In this document: positions 7,524-15,385 of the stretch, in pieces
Numbering within the stretch: position 1 is the stretch's first letter
How the letters are laid out: each line of letters starts with the position of its first letter
NCBI GenBank assembly: GCA_031256755.1
Contig: JAIRPZ010000016.1
Coordinates: forward strand, 1 to 23,869
DNA from: Planctomycetaceae bacterium
Lineage (GTDB): Bacteria; Planctomycetota; Planctomycetia; Pirellulales; Thermoguttaceae
Reading direction: 5' to 3'
Length of the DNA: 23,869 nucleotides
The notes under the pieces: model-generated
Told to the model about the DNA's origin: nothing
The model's database searches: none
The model's input: only the letters and a program-made list of their open reading frames with translations
Made by a program: the position numbers and the translations under genes

Positions 7524-8231
7524 ATGTTCGGCAAAATACTCAACATCATCAAAAGCGGGGCTTTGGGGGCTGCCCGATTAAGCGGACCGGCTGCACTGTA
7601 TCTTTGTGCCGCAACAGCATTGGCAGCCGTTTTACTCGGTACTTACCTAAAGTACGCATGGAATGTCGATAAAACAAAATTGTACAAAGCCCTTGCCGTT
7701 TTGCAGGGACTGGAAACCGCCGATGTGCAGGATGCTGCCCGCGATAAAATCGCCGAGATAAGTTATGAAACAGTATTGGCAAAACGTGCAAGCCGCCAGC
7801 GCGAGGAAGAATTTCAGAACGAAATAACGGCGCAGACCGCTGCCTATGATCCGCCGCCGCCGGAACCGAAACCAATACCGCCGAAAGTGCCGAGTGCAGC
7901 GGAACAGATTGACGCTTATGCCAAGCGGGTCAAGTCCGATCTGGATAAAGCAAAAACGGCAGGATTAGACGAGGAAACACGCCTTCTTGAAAATATGGAA
8001 CCGGAACAAGCCAAAGAAGTTGTCCGCAAACTCTGGAAAGACGGCGCGCGGGAGCGCGTGCTGAATATGCTGCTGGCAATGGAAGAGAAACGGCGGGGTG
8101 AAATCCTGTATGCAATGCAGCAGCAAAATGCCGAAGAATTGAAAGACCTCTGTGATATTCTGCAAAAAATCGGCGACGGCGAACCGGCAAGTTCAATTAT
8201 TCAGAACGCCGCACAGAATACCGGAAAATGA
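7524..8231 (+). CDS. Single-span membrane protein with MgtE-N/MotE-like C-terminal domain
   Basis: A 235-residue protein with one membrane segment (about 20-46, GPAALYLCAATALAAVLLG) and a charged helical stretch (about 65-105). A Pro-rich linker (110-122, DPPPPEPKPIPPK) is followed by a helical domain (about 150-216) with LLENMEPEQAKEVVRKL and RRGEILYAMQQ. The last part resembles the MgtE intracellular N-terminal domain, also found in MotE-like flagellar chaperones. No flagellar genes are nearby, so a scaffold or chaperone role at the membrane is only a guess. The ATG at 7524 was chosen because upstream codons fall in the repeat region of the Rpn element. No strong Shine-Dalgarno is visible. 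Confidence 0.6.
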   Translation: MFGKILNIIKSGALGAARLSGPAALYLCAATALAAVLLGTYLKYAWNVDKTKLYKALAVLQGLETADVQDAARDKIAEISYETVLAKRASRQREEEFQNEITAQTAAYDPPPPEPKPIPPKVPSAAEQIDAYAKRVKSDLDKAKTAGLDEETRLLENMEPEQAKEVVRKLWKDGARERVLNMLLAMEEKRRGEILYAMQQQNAEELKDLCDILQKIGDGEPASSIIQNAAQNTGK

Positions 8232-8252
8232 TGTGCGGACGTGCCGCCCGTA

Positions 8253-8280
8253 TTGGAAAAGCACAGAAAAAGAGTACAAT
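8253..8280 (+). promoter_or_regulatory. Probable promoter of the methyltransferase gene
   Basis: TTGGAA (8253-8258), a 16-bp spacer and TACAAT (8275-8280) lie in the 123-nt gap before the methyltransferase. Transcription would start near 8287, leaving a leader of roughly 68 nt. Confidence 0.45.
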
Positions 8281-8354
8281 GCGGCTGTCCGGCAAAGTTT
8301 GCAATCCAACATTTTGCCGTTCAATATTTTACGGTTCAGCATTTTTTAGCAGAC

Positions 8355-9242
8355 ATGACGCATTGGTTTTCGACCAGTACTTATCTTCTTGACGGCGGCT
8401 GGGGGACGCAGTTTCAACTGCGCGGACTGGCGATGGGGGAACACCCTGACCTTTGGAATCTGTCGCGTCCAGACGAAGTCCGCAGCGTTGCAGCGGCTTA
8501 CATTCTTGCCGGCAGCGACATTATTTTGACCAATACTTTCGGATCAAACCGGTTCGTGTTAGCCAAACATGGTGCGGAGAAACAGGTTGCCGAAATCAAT
8601 CGGGCAGGAGTCCGCATTTCGCGGGAAGAGGCGAAAAAGAAAAACCGGCGGGTTTTTGCGTCGATAGGTCCGACCGGTGTGATGCTGATGACCGGTACGG
8701 TTTCGCCGGATGAACTTTATGCCGCGTTTTTGGAACAAGCCGAAGCCGCCGCTGCCGAACAGCCGGACGGCATTGTCATTGAAACGATGACGGATCCTGC
8801 GGAAGCGGTGTTAGCGGTGAAAGCCGCAAAAACGACCGGACTGCCAACGGCGGCGTGTATGGTTTTTGATACCGGCAAAAACAAAGACCGGACGATGATG
8901 GGAACGACACCGGAACAGTCCGTTGAACAATTGACAGCAGCCGGAGCGGACATTATCGGGGCGAACTGCGGACAGGGTATTGACGGGTTTATTCCGATTT
9001 GCAAGCGGATGCGGGCGGCGACAACGCTGCCGATTTGGATGAAAGCCAATGCCGGTCTGCCGGAAATCAGGGACGGTAAAACGGTTTATTCCCAAACGGC
9101 TGATATGTTTGCGGAAAAGGCGATGCTGCTGCTGGAAGCCGGTGCATCCTTTATCGGCGGCTGCTGCGGCACCGCACCGGAGTACATTCGGGAGTTGCGG
9201 AACAAAATGCCGGTTTCGTTTGACGGACAGAGTTTGCCGTAG
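8355..9242 (+). CDS. Homocysteine S-methyltransferase family protein
   Basis: A 295-residue Zn-dependent methyltransferase of the Hcy-binding barrel family (MmuM, BHMT or the N-terminal module of MetH), which moves a methyl group to homocysteine to give methionine. Evidence: LLDGGWGTQFQ near the start, LTNTFGSNRF (58-67), and the zinc-ligand motifs GANCGQG (Cys205) and GGCCGT (Cys270, Cys271), with a good barrel between. It lacks B12-binding and folate domains. It may therefore use S-methylmethionine or betaine, or act with separate corrinoid proteins as in split MetH systems; the sequence does not decide. The ATG at 8355 starts just before the conserved barrel; the open frame reaches 8241, but the extension is not family-like. 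The gene is alone, with no methionine genes around it. Confidence 0.85.
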   Translation: MTHWFSTSTYLLDGGWGTQFQLRGLAMGEHPDLWNLSRPDEVRSVAAAYILAGSDIILTNTFGSNRFVLAKHGAEKQVAEINRAGVRISREEAKKKNRRVFASIGPTGVMLMTGTVSPDELYAAFLEQAEAAAAEQPDGIVIETMTDPAEAVLAVKAAKTTGLPTAACMVFDTGKNKDRTMMGTTPEQSVEQLTAAGADIIGANCGQGIDGFIPICKRMRAATTLPIWMKANAGLPEIRDGKTVYSQTADMFAEKAMLLLEAGASFIGGCCGTAPEYIRELRNKMPVSFDGQSLP

Positions 9243-9288
9243 GGGGGATGTGAGAACGGATTAACGCTCAACGCTCCTGTGAATGCCC

Positions 9289-9317
9289 TTGTTTTTTCTG
9301 ACCGTTTTGTGTATAAT
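9289..9317 (+). promoter_or_regulatory. Promoter giving a probably leaderless PilO/PilP-like mRNA
   Basis: TTGTTT (9289-9294), a 17-bp spacer and a perfect TATAAT (9312-9317). The ATG at 9326 follows after only 8 nt, where RNA polymerase would be expected to start, so the mRNA should begin at or within a base or two of the start codon. Confidence 0.7.
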
Positions 9318-9325
9318 GCGGTCGT

Positions 9326-10294
9326 ATGTTCGATATGTCTCCTCAAAAACGGGAACGGCTTCTCGCTGCGGCAGCAGCACTGGTACTTCTTGTCGTCCTG
9401 TTTACCGTGCTGCCTTTGCTGTTCGCCAACATCCGCACATTACAGAGGAAAAAAAGCGAATTACAGGAGAAAATCGAAAAACATGAACGAAACGTCCGCA
9501 ATGAACCGGCAGTACAGCGGCGGCTCGCTGATCTGTCGGCACGATCCCTCTTATCAAAAGAAGAAACGCTGTCCGAATATCACCGCTGGCTGATGACCCT
9601 TGCCCAAGAATCAGGACTGAAATTAAATAAATCCAGCCGCGGAACGGCACAGACAAGTACACAAAAAAATGCGTACAAGAAATTCCCGTTTACGCTTGAA
9701 GTTTTCGGACGGCTGGAACAACTTGCCGAATTTTTACGGATGCTGAATAAAGCGGATTATCTCCACTCGGTACAAAGCGTAACACCAAGCCGGACAAAGA
9801 AATCCGACGAATTCGACATTGTTATCAAAGTCGACTTGTTGTCGCTGCCGCAGGTTCGCAACGCCCGTATGCCGAAGATGGATAAAAGTTTGACGGATGC
9901 CGATGCCGGCGAAAAAACAATGCTGACGGCGATTAAAAGCCGGTCGATTCTTTCCGAATATGTCCCGCCTCCGCCGGCACGGGTGATTGTTGACAAACGC
10001 CCCGATCCGCCTCCTCCGCCTCCCCCTCCGCCGCCGCCGAGAAACGTTTTTGATGAGTCGCCGTATTGTTACGTCACAGCCATCCTCGACGTTGACGGAA
10101 TCCCCCAGTGCTGGATTGACCACCGGACTGCCGGACAGTCCTATAAACTTTCTGAAGGCGGAATGTTCCGGCTTGGAAACGTGCGGTGTTCCATCAAGAA
10201 AATCGACATTGACAAGCAGCGCGTCCAAATCGAAGCCGCCGGCGGAATTTATACCGTCAAAATCGGTAAGTCCTTTGCCGAATTCGAAGATTGA
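9326..10294 (+). CDS. PilO-like inner-membrane pilus/secretion protein with PilP/GspC-like C-terminal domain
   Basis: A 322-residue bitopic protein. A membrane segment (about 12-35) is followed by a coiled coil (about 37-70), as in PilO and GspM. A ferredoxin-like PilO domain follows (about 80-175, with FPFTLEVFGRLEQLAEFL). After a linker with eleven consecutive prolines (228-238), a small beta domain (about 246-318, TAILDVDGIPQCWI, GGIYTVKIGKSF) resembles the PilP/GspC homology region. PilO and PilP normally pair in the alignment subcomplex of type IV pili, so this looks like both parts in one chain. It may work with the GspE/PilB ATPase 3 kb upstream. The start fits the leaderless promoter; an ATG three codons on is possible. 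The gene converges on the next with 20 nt between. Confidence 0.72.
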   Translation: MFDMSPQKRERLLAAAAALVLLVVLFTVLPLLFANIRTLQRKKSELQEKIEKHERNVRNEPAVQRRLADLSARSLLSKEETLSEYHRWLMTLAQESGLKLNKSSRGTAQTSTQKNAYKKFPFTLEVFGRLEQLAEFLRMLNKADYLHSVQSVTPSRTKKSDEFDIVIKVDLLSLPQVRNARMPKMDKSLTDADAGEKTMLTAIKSRSILSEYVPPPPARVIVDKRPDPPPPPPPPPPPRNVFDESPYCYVTAILDVDGIPQCWIDHRTAGQSYKLSEGGMFRLGNVRCSIKKIDIDKQRVQIEAAGGIYTVKIGKSFAEFED

Positions 10295-10314
10295 CCGGTT
10301 TCCCGCCGCTCTCC

Positions 10315-12705
10315 CTATTTATAGCCCGACGGGTGGACGTTGGATTCCCCTTTGATTTTGGCGGGGTCAAGATTATCGTCAAGCGCGTCCGGCTTGTATT
10401 CGTTACGTGTCCGGTTTAACCGCGGCGACAGTTCCGTCAGTTTAATCGGCAGCGGCTGACGAACTAACGAAAAAACAGAAGATTCCGCATCGGTTGTCAA
10501 CAGCAGGCATCGGTCTGCCGAAAGTAAATCGCTCATGTCCAGCCAAGGCATATAGGCATGGTGGAGTCCCGTCGCTTCATAGCCGCCGAGATGACGGTGC
10601 AGCGTCATCACCCGGAGAATGTAGTTCAAATCCCCCGACTGCGGATTGTACGCCGCCAGCGCGCGGCTGATACCCGCCGCTCCTGATAAACCGCTGCCGC
10701 CGGCAGGAGGGATCAGCAAATCCTGCACCTCCCGGCGCGGAGTTGTCCTCGTGATCTGAACGGTTTCTCCCGCTTGCAGACGACCGAGTTCCAGCATCCA
10801 GCGTCCGTAGATCAGCACCGTATTTTCATACTTGCCGGGTTTCACCGGTTCCGTACCGATAACTGCACCGAAACCGGATGCACGCGGTGCCGTCACGGTT
10901 CCGACCGGCACTCCTTCTTCATCAGCCAGATCCGATTCAAAAACAACCGGCAGTGCTTGATAATCCCGGTCAAACCACATCGAAAAGACACTTTTTGTCG
11001 AGCGTACCTGCATCGGTAAACGGCGGAGATCGGTATAAGATACCTGTTCATAACCGGTTGTCCAAACCGACGGGCTGATGGTTTTCGGAGCCATTCCGCC
11101 GAGACCGCTTCCCGGCAATCCGTTCCACGAAAAATAGCCGTCCCGCGTCTCGCCGGCAACCGTATCGTTTGTGTGCCGCCGTTCAATCACTTTATCTTTC
11201 GTACTGTACAGCGTTTCCCACCGGCAAACCCGCATCAGATTGGTTACGCTGTCGTTATCGCATATCCGAACACAATTTTCTTTGTCTTCCGCCGGCCGGC
11301 CGCGTGCGGCAAGAAAACAGGTCAAAACACAGAACAGCACAATCCAGCACGGGAACGTAAGCCACGTCAAAACCGGACGCTTCAGCACTTTGTGAACGAA
11401 AAACCAGTCAAACAAGCCGACGATGAGCCAGTATGCGGTCAAAATCACCAAAATTACCGAAAACGGAACCACACGGACTCCTTCAAAATGATCAAGCGCA
11501 CTGCGGATTTGACCGGTGATGTCGTTGTAGCCGAGTTGGAGCATTCCGCCGGTTCCCCCCGCATGACCGGCAATCTGCGATCCGTTTCGCCTGCCGTTTC
11601 CTTCGGTATTCCACTGCATAATGCTGCGCACCAGCGCAACCCTGTCCCGCCAATTCGCCAGCGGCGACACCGCTGCCGTTTCCCGCGAGTGAGCCAAATC
11701 GCCGCCGAAATAGATCAGCGTGCCGAAACCATGGGCGCACCGCAAAACCAGCGGCAAATCGCCGTCCTGCACCAGTGTCATCCCTGCCGGTTCGTCTGTT
11801 TTGCGGACAAAGCGGGGCATTTTCATAAACGGTGCTTCTTTGGTGCCGTTCATGTAGATTTGCCGCTTGCTGCCGACAAACGTTTCCAGCGGCGTACCGC
11901 TTCGCAGTTCCGTCATGCCGGTAAATTGCCCCGGTAAAAAGGGGCGAAGCAGTCCGTCTTCCGGTTCGAGAAACAGACCGGCATGGCTGCCGGCACAAAG
12001 CAGCATTTTCCCGCCGAGTTTCAGCCAATCGTTCAGGGCTTTGATCTGCGGACTGTCTTTCGTCAGGAGCGGACGGTGCGGAGAATTCCCGGAATCTGCC
12101 GGTATTCCGCCGGTAAAAAGAGACGGTTCGGTGGTGGTCAGCACAATCATCTCAACGGCTTCGTACCCGAACCATTTGTCGGGCAGATCGGCAAGCGACT
12201 TCACTTTGACGAGCATCGGGCGGCGGTCTTCCCGAAGAGCAAGTTCGGCAATGGCACCCTGCAAACCGATGTCTTCGCTGCCGATGACCAGATAGATCGG
12301 ACGTTCGGCATTGACCGGCGGCGGAACGGCGATTTTATGCGGATGACCGTTGACCGTCACGATCAGCGGTTCGCCGGCTCTTCCCAGTTTGGCAAGCACG
12401 GTTGTTTTACGGACGGCGGACGGACAATCTTTGTCTGTTTTTGTACCGGTATCATAGTGATAGGTGATCGGTACGCCGTCGCCGTCGGAACACCGGATAG
12501 TAAATTGACCGAGCGGTTCGGACGATTCAAGCGTCACCGGAGTCCAGAGACCGTTTTTGTAGCAGCCGATGCGGCTGGCATTGTCGAAACCGACACGGAC
12601 TTCCAGAGCGGGGCGGGGCGTACCGGTTTGTGCGGCGAAGAGCGGCGGGCATAACCTTCCTGTTTGCAGGGCAAGAAGGGCAAAAAACAGCAGAAAACGG
12701 ATCAT
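10315..12705 (-). CDS. Large membrane protein with GATase-like domain, function unknown
   Basis: A 796-residue protein with an N-terminal signal or anchor (1-25, RFLLFFALLALQ), a beta-rich exported part, two adjacent membrane segments (about 412-432 and 448-466) and a second exported part of over 300 residues. Residues 135-340 have the look of a GATase1-like fold (IYLVIGSEDIG, IKALNDWLKLGGKMLLCAGS, TLIYFGGDL) without an obvious catalytic Cys-His pair. Such architectures are common in planctomycetes, often beside MoxR/DUF58 and ABC-transporter genes, but here those neighbours are absent. No enzymatic role can be assigned. The ATG at 12705 fits the promoter spaced 7 nt before it. The stop is TAG. 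Confidence 0.6.
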   Translation of the reverse strand: MIRFLLFFALLALQTGRLCPPLFAAQTGTPRPALEVRVGFDNASRIGCYKNGLWTPVTLESSEPLGQFTIRCSDGDGVPITYHYDTGTKTDKDCPSAVRKTTVLAKLGRAGEPLIVTVNGHPHKIAVPPPVNAERPIYLVIGSEDIGLQGAIAELALREDRRPMLVKVKSLADLPDKWFGYEAVEMIVLTTTEPSLFTGGIPADSGNSPHRPLLTKDSPQIKALNDWLKLGGKMLLCAGSHAGLFLEPEDGLLRPFLPGQFTGMTELRSGTPLETFVGSKRQIYMNGTKEAPFMKMPRFVRKTDEPAGMTLVQDGDLPLVLRCAHGFGTLIYFGGDLAHSRETAAVSPLANWRDRVALVRSIMQWNTEGNGRRNGSQIAGHAGGTGGMLQLGYNDITGQIRSALDHFEGVRVVPFSVILVILTAYWLIVGLFDWFFVHKVLKRPVLTWLTFPCWIVLFCVLTCFLAARGRPAEDKENCVRICDNDSVTNLMRVCRWETLYSTKDKVIERRHTNDTVAGETRDGYFSWNGLPGSGLGGMAPKTISPSVWTTGYEQVSYTDLRRLPMQVRSTKSVFSMWFDRDYQALPVVFESDLADEEGVPVGTVTAPRASGFGAVIGTEPVKPGKYENTVLIYGRWMLELGRLQAGETVQITRTTPRREVQDLLIPPAGGSGLSGAAGISRALAAYNPQSGDLNYILRVMTLHRHLGGYEATGLHHAYMPWLDMSDLLSADRCLLLTTDAESSVFSLVRQPLPIKLTELSPRLNRTRNEYKPDALDDNLDPAKIKGESNVHPSGYK

Positions 12706-12712
12706 ATCTCTG

Positions 12713-12740
12713 ATTGTACCTGTTTCTGCGCGTCATTCAA
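12713..12740 (-). promoter_or_regulatory. Promoter giving a probably leaderless mRNA for the large membrane protein
   Basis: On the minus strand: TTGAAT (12740-12735), a 16-bp spacer and TACAAT (12718-12713), then 7 nt to the ATG at 12705. The distance is what is expected if the start codon is the first codon of the message. Confidence 0.6.
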
Positions 12741-12823
12741 TCGTACCGGCTGTGTTTTTCGTACTGTTCTCTCCCTGCCGGACTCGCGGAGGCGTAAACG
12801 AAGCATTGCCGCCGGTGTACCGG

Positions 12824-15061
12824 TTATGTTCCGCTGCGGTAACTCGTCAGGTCGTCCAGCCAGTTCCGTATTTCCGGTTCGCTTTCGCAAGCCAAGTCCC
12901 CTTTGACAAGCGTCCGCTGAAAGTCCGCCGCACCGTCCGTAAATAAATCCGCCGCCTCCGCATTGGCAAAACGCCTGCCCGGATCCGGTGCAATCAAACT
13001 CCGGCAGAACCGCATCAAAACCTCACTGGTCGCCACCGTCGGCGGCAATATCTTATGCAACTGATTGGCAAGCAGCAGCCGCCCTTCAATACCGTTCAAC
13101 TCCGAATTGGCACTGAACAGCCGCCTGCCGGACAGCATTTCGATCAGCACATATCCCAAACTCGCAATGTCGCTTTGCGGTGTCGCCTCCTTGCCCTCCA
13201 ATACTTCCGGTGCCGCATAAGCAAGCGTGTAAGGACGGTTCGGCGGACGGTTTTTGATTTCAAAAGCGGAACCTATATCGACTAACTTCGTTGTTCCCGT
13301 CCGTTTCAGCATGATGTTCGACGGTTTAATGTCGCCGTGAACCACGCCGATCCGGTGCAATGCGCCGAGTGCCGATAAACATTCGCGGATAATCGGAATC
13401 GCAATGCCGGGCATCAATCGGGGGTGCATTGTCCCGCCGGTGACCACTACGTTGTTAATGTACCGCCAGCGGTTCGGCGAAACATTCTTTTGCAGATAGT
13501 CAAGCATTTCCTGTTTCAATAACTGGCTCATATCGAAACCGTCCACCCATTCCATAGACATAAAGTAAATCCGGTTCATCGAGTGCCAGTTATGGACAAC
13601 CAGTAAGTGATCCTGCTGAATCCGGGCGACTTTTGCCGTAATTTTCGCCATGTTGAACATTTCGTCATCGTAAAGCGAATCATTGGCGAAACGCTCCGGC
13701 GAAAACACTTTCAGGGCAACCGGCAAAACAAAACCGTCCGATCCTTTCAAATCGCCGAGAAAGACGACTCCCTGACCGCCCTGTCCGAGCATATCCCGGA
13801 ATTGAATGTCTTCGTGCCAGTGAACCCGCTGCTGATCAAGGAGTTCATAATAACTGCCGCGTAATTCCTCCGAACATCCTTCTATCGGCTGAACCCCGTC
13901 GGCATGCGTCATTGTCCGCTCAAAGACAGCAGTCGTGGAATCCGGCGAATCGCTTTGCCGCTGAAGTATTCCTCCGGCAGTCCGGTATTTCCGTTTCGAT
14001 TTACTGTCTGCCGATGCCGTGCGGTAGAGGTTTTTTACGTCCGACCAAAGCGGATAGCCCGCATCGCGGAGCGGAAAGCCGAGTTTTTTCCCTTCGGGCG
14101 TGAGGTAGTTGATCATCGGCTGTCCCAACTGACGGCGGTAAATGTTGGCGACAAAAATATCGGCAACGTCATCGAACCGGCGGTGCGACTGCCCGCCGAT
14201 GTGCGGTGTGATTAAAACCTGCGGATAAAAGTCCCAGAGCGGATGTTCCGGCGGCAGCGGCTCCGGTGCGGTTACGTCCATCACTGCACCGGCAATTTGT
14301 CCGTCGTGAAGTGCCTGCACGAGATCATCGGTCACCACAAGCGGTCCCCGGGCAACGTTGCAGAAAAGGGCACTCGGTTTCATACGCTTGAATTTATCGC
14401 GGTTAAACAATCCGCGAGTGTGAGCATTGAGCGGCAGACATAAAATGACCACATCGGACTGGTGCAGCAGATCGTCAAGACGGTCTGCCGTCCAGAGTTC
14501 GTCGGCGTAATCCGGCTTGTTTGCCGGAAAAAGATCGGTTGCCAGCGTTGTGGTATGAAACGGAGCGAGGATTTCGGCGATTCTGCGTCCGACACCGCCG
14601 AAACCGACAATGCCGACGGTTGCACCGGTCAGGTCGCGGGTGGGGCGGCGGATAAACTGACGGAAACCGGGAACGGACGGATTTTGCTGTTCAGCAAAGC
14701 AAACGGGTAAAGCCCGCAGCCACGAAAGAATGAGGGAAAGCGTGTGTTCGGCAACCTGATCGGCAAGTACGCCGGAAGCGGTTGTGATTTCGATGGTTGA
14801 TTCAATGACGGGCTGGGTCAGACACCAATCCATGCCGGCGGCGGAGGATTGAATCCATTGAAGCCGTCCGTTTTGGACGATCCGCTGCCAATCGACGGGA
14901 ACTTTGGCGTGTCCGCAGAAATAATCGGCTTCGAGAATGGCTTCGGCGATACCGCTTTGCCCGACGTTAATAATATCCGCCTCTTTCCAAGCCGATCGGA
15001 TCCGGTCAATGTGGACTTCCTCGACCGGTGTATCTTTGAAACAAACTACGAGATTGGGCAT
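12824..15061 (-). CDS. D-2-hydroxyacid dehydrogenase fused to a Ser/Thr protein kinase
   Basis: A two-enzyme polypeptide of about 745 residues (an in-frame TTG at 15076 would add five; numbers below use that frame). Residues 6-330 form a complete NAD-dependent D-2-hydroxyacid dehydrogenase: dinucleotide motif GFGGVG (158-163) and the catalytic triad Arg243 (NVARGPLV), Glu272 (APEPLP) and His292 (TPHIGG). Residues 428-740 form a eukaryote-like protein kinase: P-loop GQGGQG (431-436), Lys456 (VALKVF), HGDIKPSN with Asp582 and Asn587, DIG (600-602) in place of DFG, and APE (622-624). A Ser/Lys-rich linker (about 350-400) joins them. Both enzymes look active. The frame is open throughout. An internal ATG at 13912 (Met389) could start the kinase alone, but no ribosome site or promoter precedes it. 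The substrate of the dehydrogenase is not evident. Confidence 0.85.
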   Translation of the reverse strand: MPNLVVCFKDTPVEEVHIDRIRSAWKEADIINVGQSGIAEAILEADYFCGHAKVPVDWQRIVQNGRLQWIQSSAAGMDWCLTQPVIESTIEITTASGVLADQVAEHTLSLILSWLRALPVCFAEQQNPSVPGFRQFIRRPTRDLTGATVGIVGFGGVGRRIAEILAPFHTTTLATDLFPANKPDYADELWTADRLDDLLHQSDVVILCLPLNAHTRGLFNRDKFKRMKPSALFCNVARGPLVVTDDLVQALHDGQIAGAVMDVTAPEPLPPEHPLWDFYPQVLITPHIGGQSHRRFDDVADIFVANIYRRQLGQPMINYLTPEGKKLGFPLRDAGYPLWSDVKNLYRTASADSKSKRKYRTAGGILQRQSDSPDSTTAVFERTMTHADGVQPIEGCSEELRGSYYELLDQQRVHWHEDIQFRDMLGQGGQGVVFLGDLKGSDGFVLPVALKVFSPERFANDSLYDDEMFNMAKITAKVARIQQDHLLVVHNWHSMNRIYFMSMEWVDGFDMSQLLKQEMLDYLQKNVSPNRWRYINNVVVTGGTMHPRLMPGIAIPIIRECLSALGALHRIGVVHGDIKPSNIMLKRTGTTKLVDIGSAFEIKNRPPNRPYTLAYAAPEVLEGKEATPQSDIASLGYVLIEMLSGRRLFSANSELNGIEGRLLLANQLHKILPPTVATSEVLMRFCRSLIAPDPGRRFANAEAADLFTDGAADFQRTLVKGDLACESEPEIRNWLDDLTSYRSGT

Positions 15062-15096
15062 AACCAAAAGGGACAACAGTTTTAGTCGCTGTGTTT

Positions 15097-15126
15097 AATA
15101 TACATGACGTTTCGGAAACTGACAAG
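15097..15126 (-). promoter_or_regulatory. Probable promoter of the dehydrogenase-kinase gene
   Basis: Minus strand: TTGTCA (15126-15121), an 18-bp spacer and TATATT (15102-15097). Transcription would start near 15090, leaving a leader of about 29 nt before the ATG at 15061. Confidence 0.5.
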
Positions 15127-15161
15127 ACGCGGCAAGGCGGAGCGTGTTCGGCGCAGACGCT

Positions 15162-15307
15162 CACGGCTGCTGCCGGCGATGAGGATTCGGATACGGATAC
15201 GGCTTCACGGTGCCGTCAGCGTGAATAACCGAAATTCCGAGAATAGCGGGATCAGGAATCTGTTTCGGCCGATACGGTTGCAGCGTTATCGGACAGAAAC
15301 GTCTTTT
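15162..15307 (-). pseudogene. Start-less short frame, possible gene remnant
   Basis: The frame after a TAA at 15310-15308 reads KRRFCPITLQPYRPKQIPDP and continues with GISVIHADGTVKPYPYPNPH to a TGA at 15164-15162. It has balanced, protein-like composition, unlike the Arg-rich reading of the opposite strand. It has no ATG, GTG or TTG start and no ribosome site. It could be the surviving 3' end of a decayed small gene, a gene with an unusual start, or chance. I recognise no family. Confidence 0.25.
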
Positions 15308-15348
15308 TTATGATACGAAAAGCGCAGGCGGCAGTCAATCACCGGCGG

Positions 15349-15378
15349 TTTACAAATTCAAACCGGCTGCGGTATAAT
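15349..15378 (+). promoter_or_regulatory. Promoter giving a probably leaderless thiG mRNA
   Basis: TTTACA (15349-15354), an 18-bp spacer and a perfect TATAAT (15373-15378), then 7 nt to the ATG at 15386. The predicted transcription start coincides with the start codon. Confidence 0.7.
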
Positions 15379-15385
15379 TCCCGTT

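Larger units (their letters stand above)
15062..15385. other. Divergent 324-nt intergenic region between the kinase fusion and thiG
   Basis: It holds two divergent promoters, the minus-strand one at 15097-15126 and the plus-strand one at 15349-15378, and a start-less minus-strand frame (15162-15307) that looks like coding sequence. The word ATTCGGATACGGATACGG near 15184-15201 is a short tandem repeat that gives Tyr-Pro pairs in that frame. No RNA gene or riboswitch was recognised; in particular I see no thi-box upstream of thiG, and the leaderless promoter leaves no room for one. Confidence 0.5.

Noticed and set aside
8241..8354. Upstream extension of the methyltransferase frame
   Set aside because: The extra residues are not family-like and the probable promoter at 8253-8280 lies inside them.
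11173..12654. Two plus-strand frames (11173-11937 and 11983-12654) opposite the large membrane protein
   Set aside because: Basic, low-complexity readings with no domain; the opposite strand has the signal peptide, membrane segments and a promoter.
12812..12824. Short palindrome CCGGTGTACCGG as terminator of the kinase gene
   Set aside because: Five base pairs with a two-base loop and no T-tract; too weak to call.
13909..13912. Internal ATG (Met389) as a separate start for the kinase
   Set aside because: No Shine-Dalgarno and no -10 box before it, and the frame from the dehydrogenase is uninterrupted; the fusion reading is simpler.
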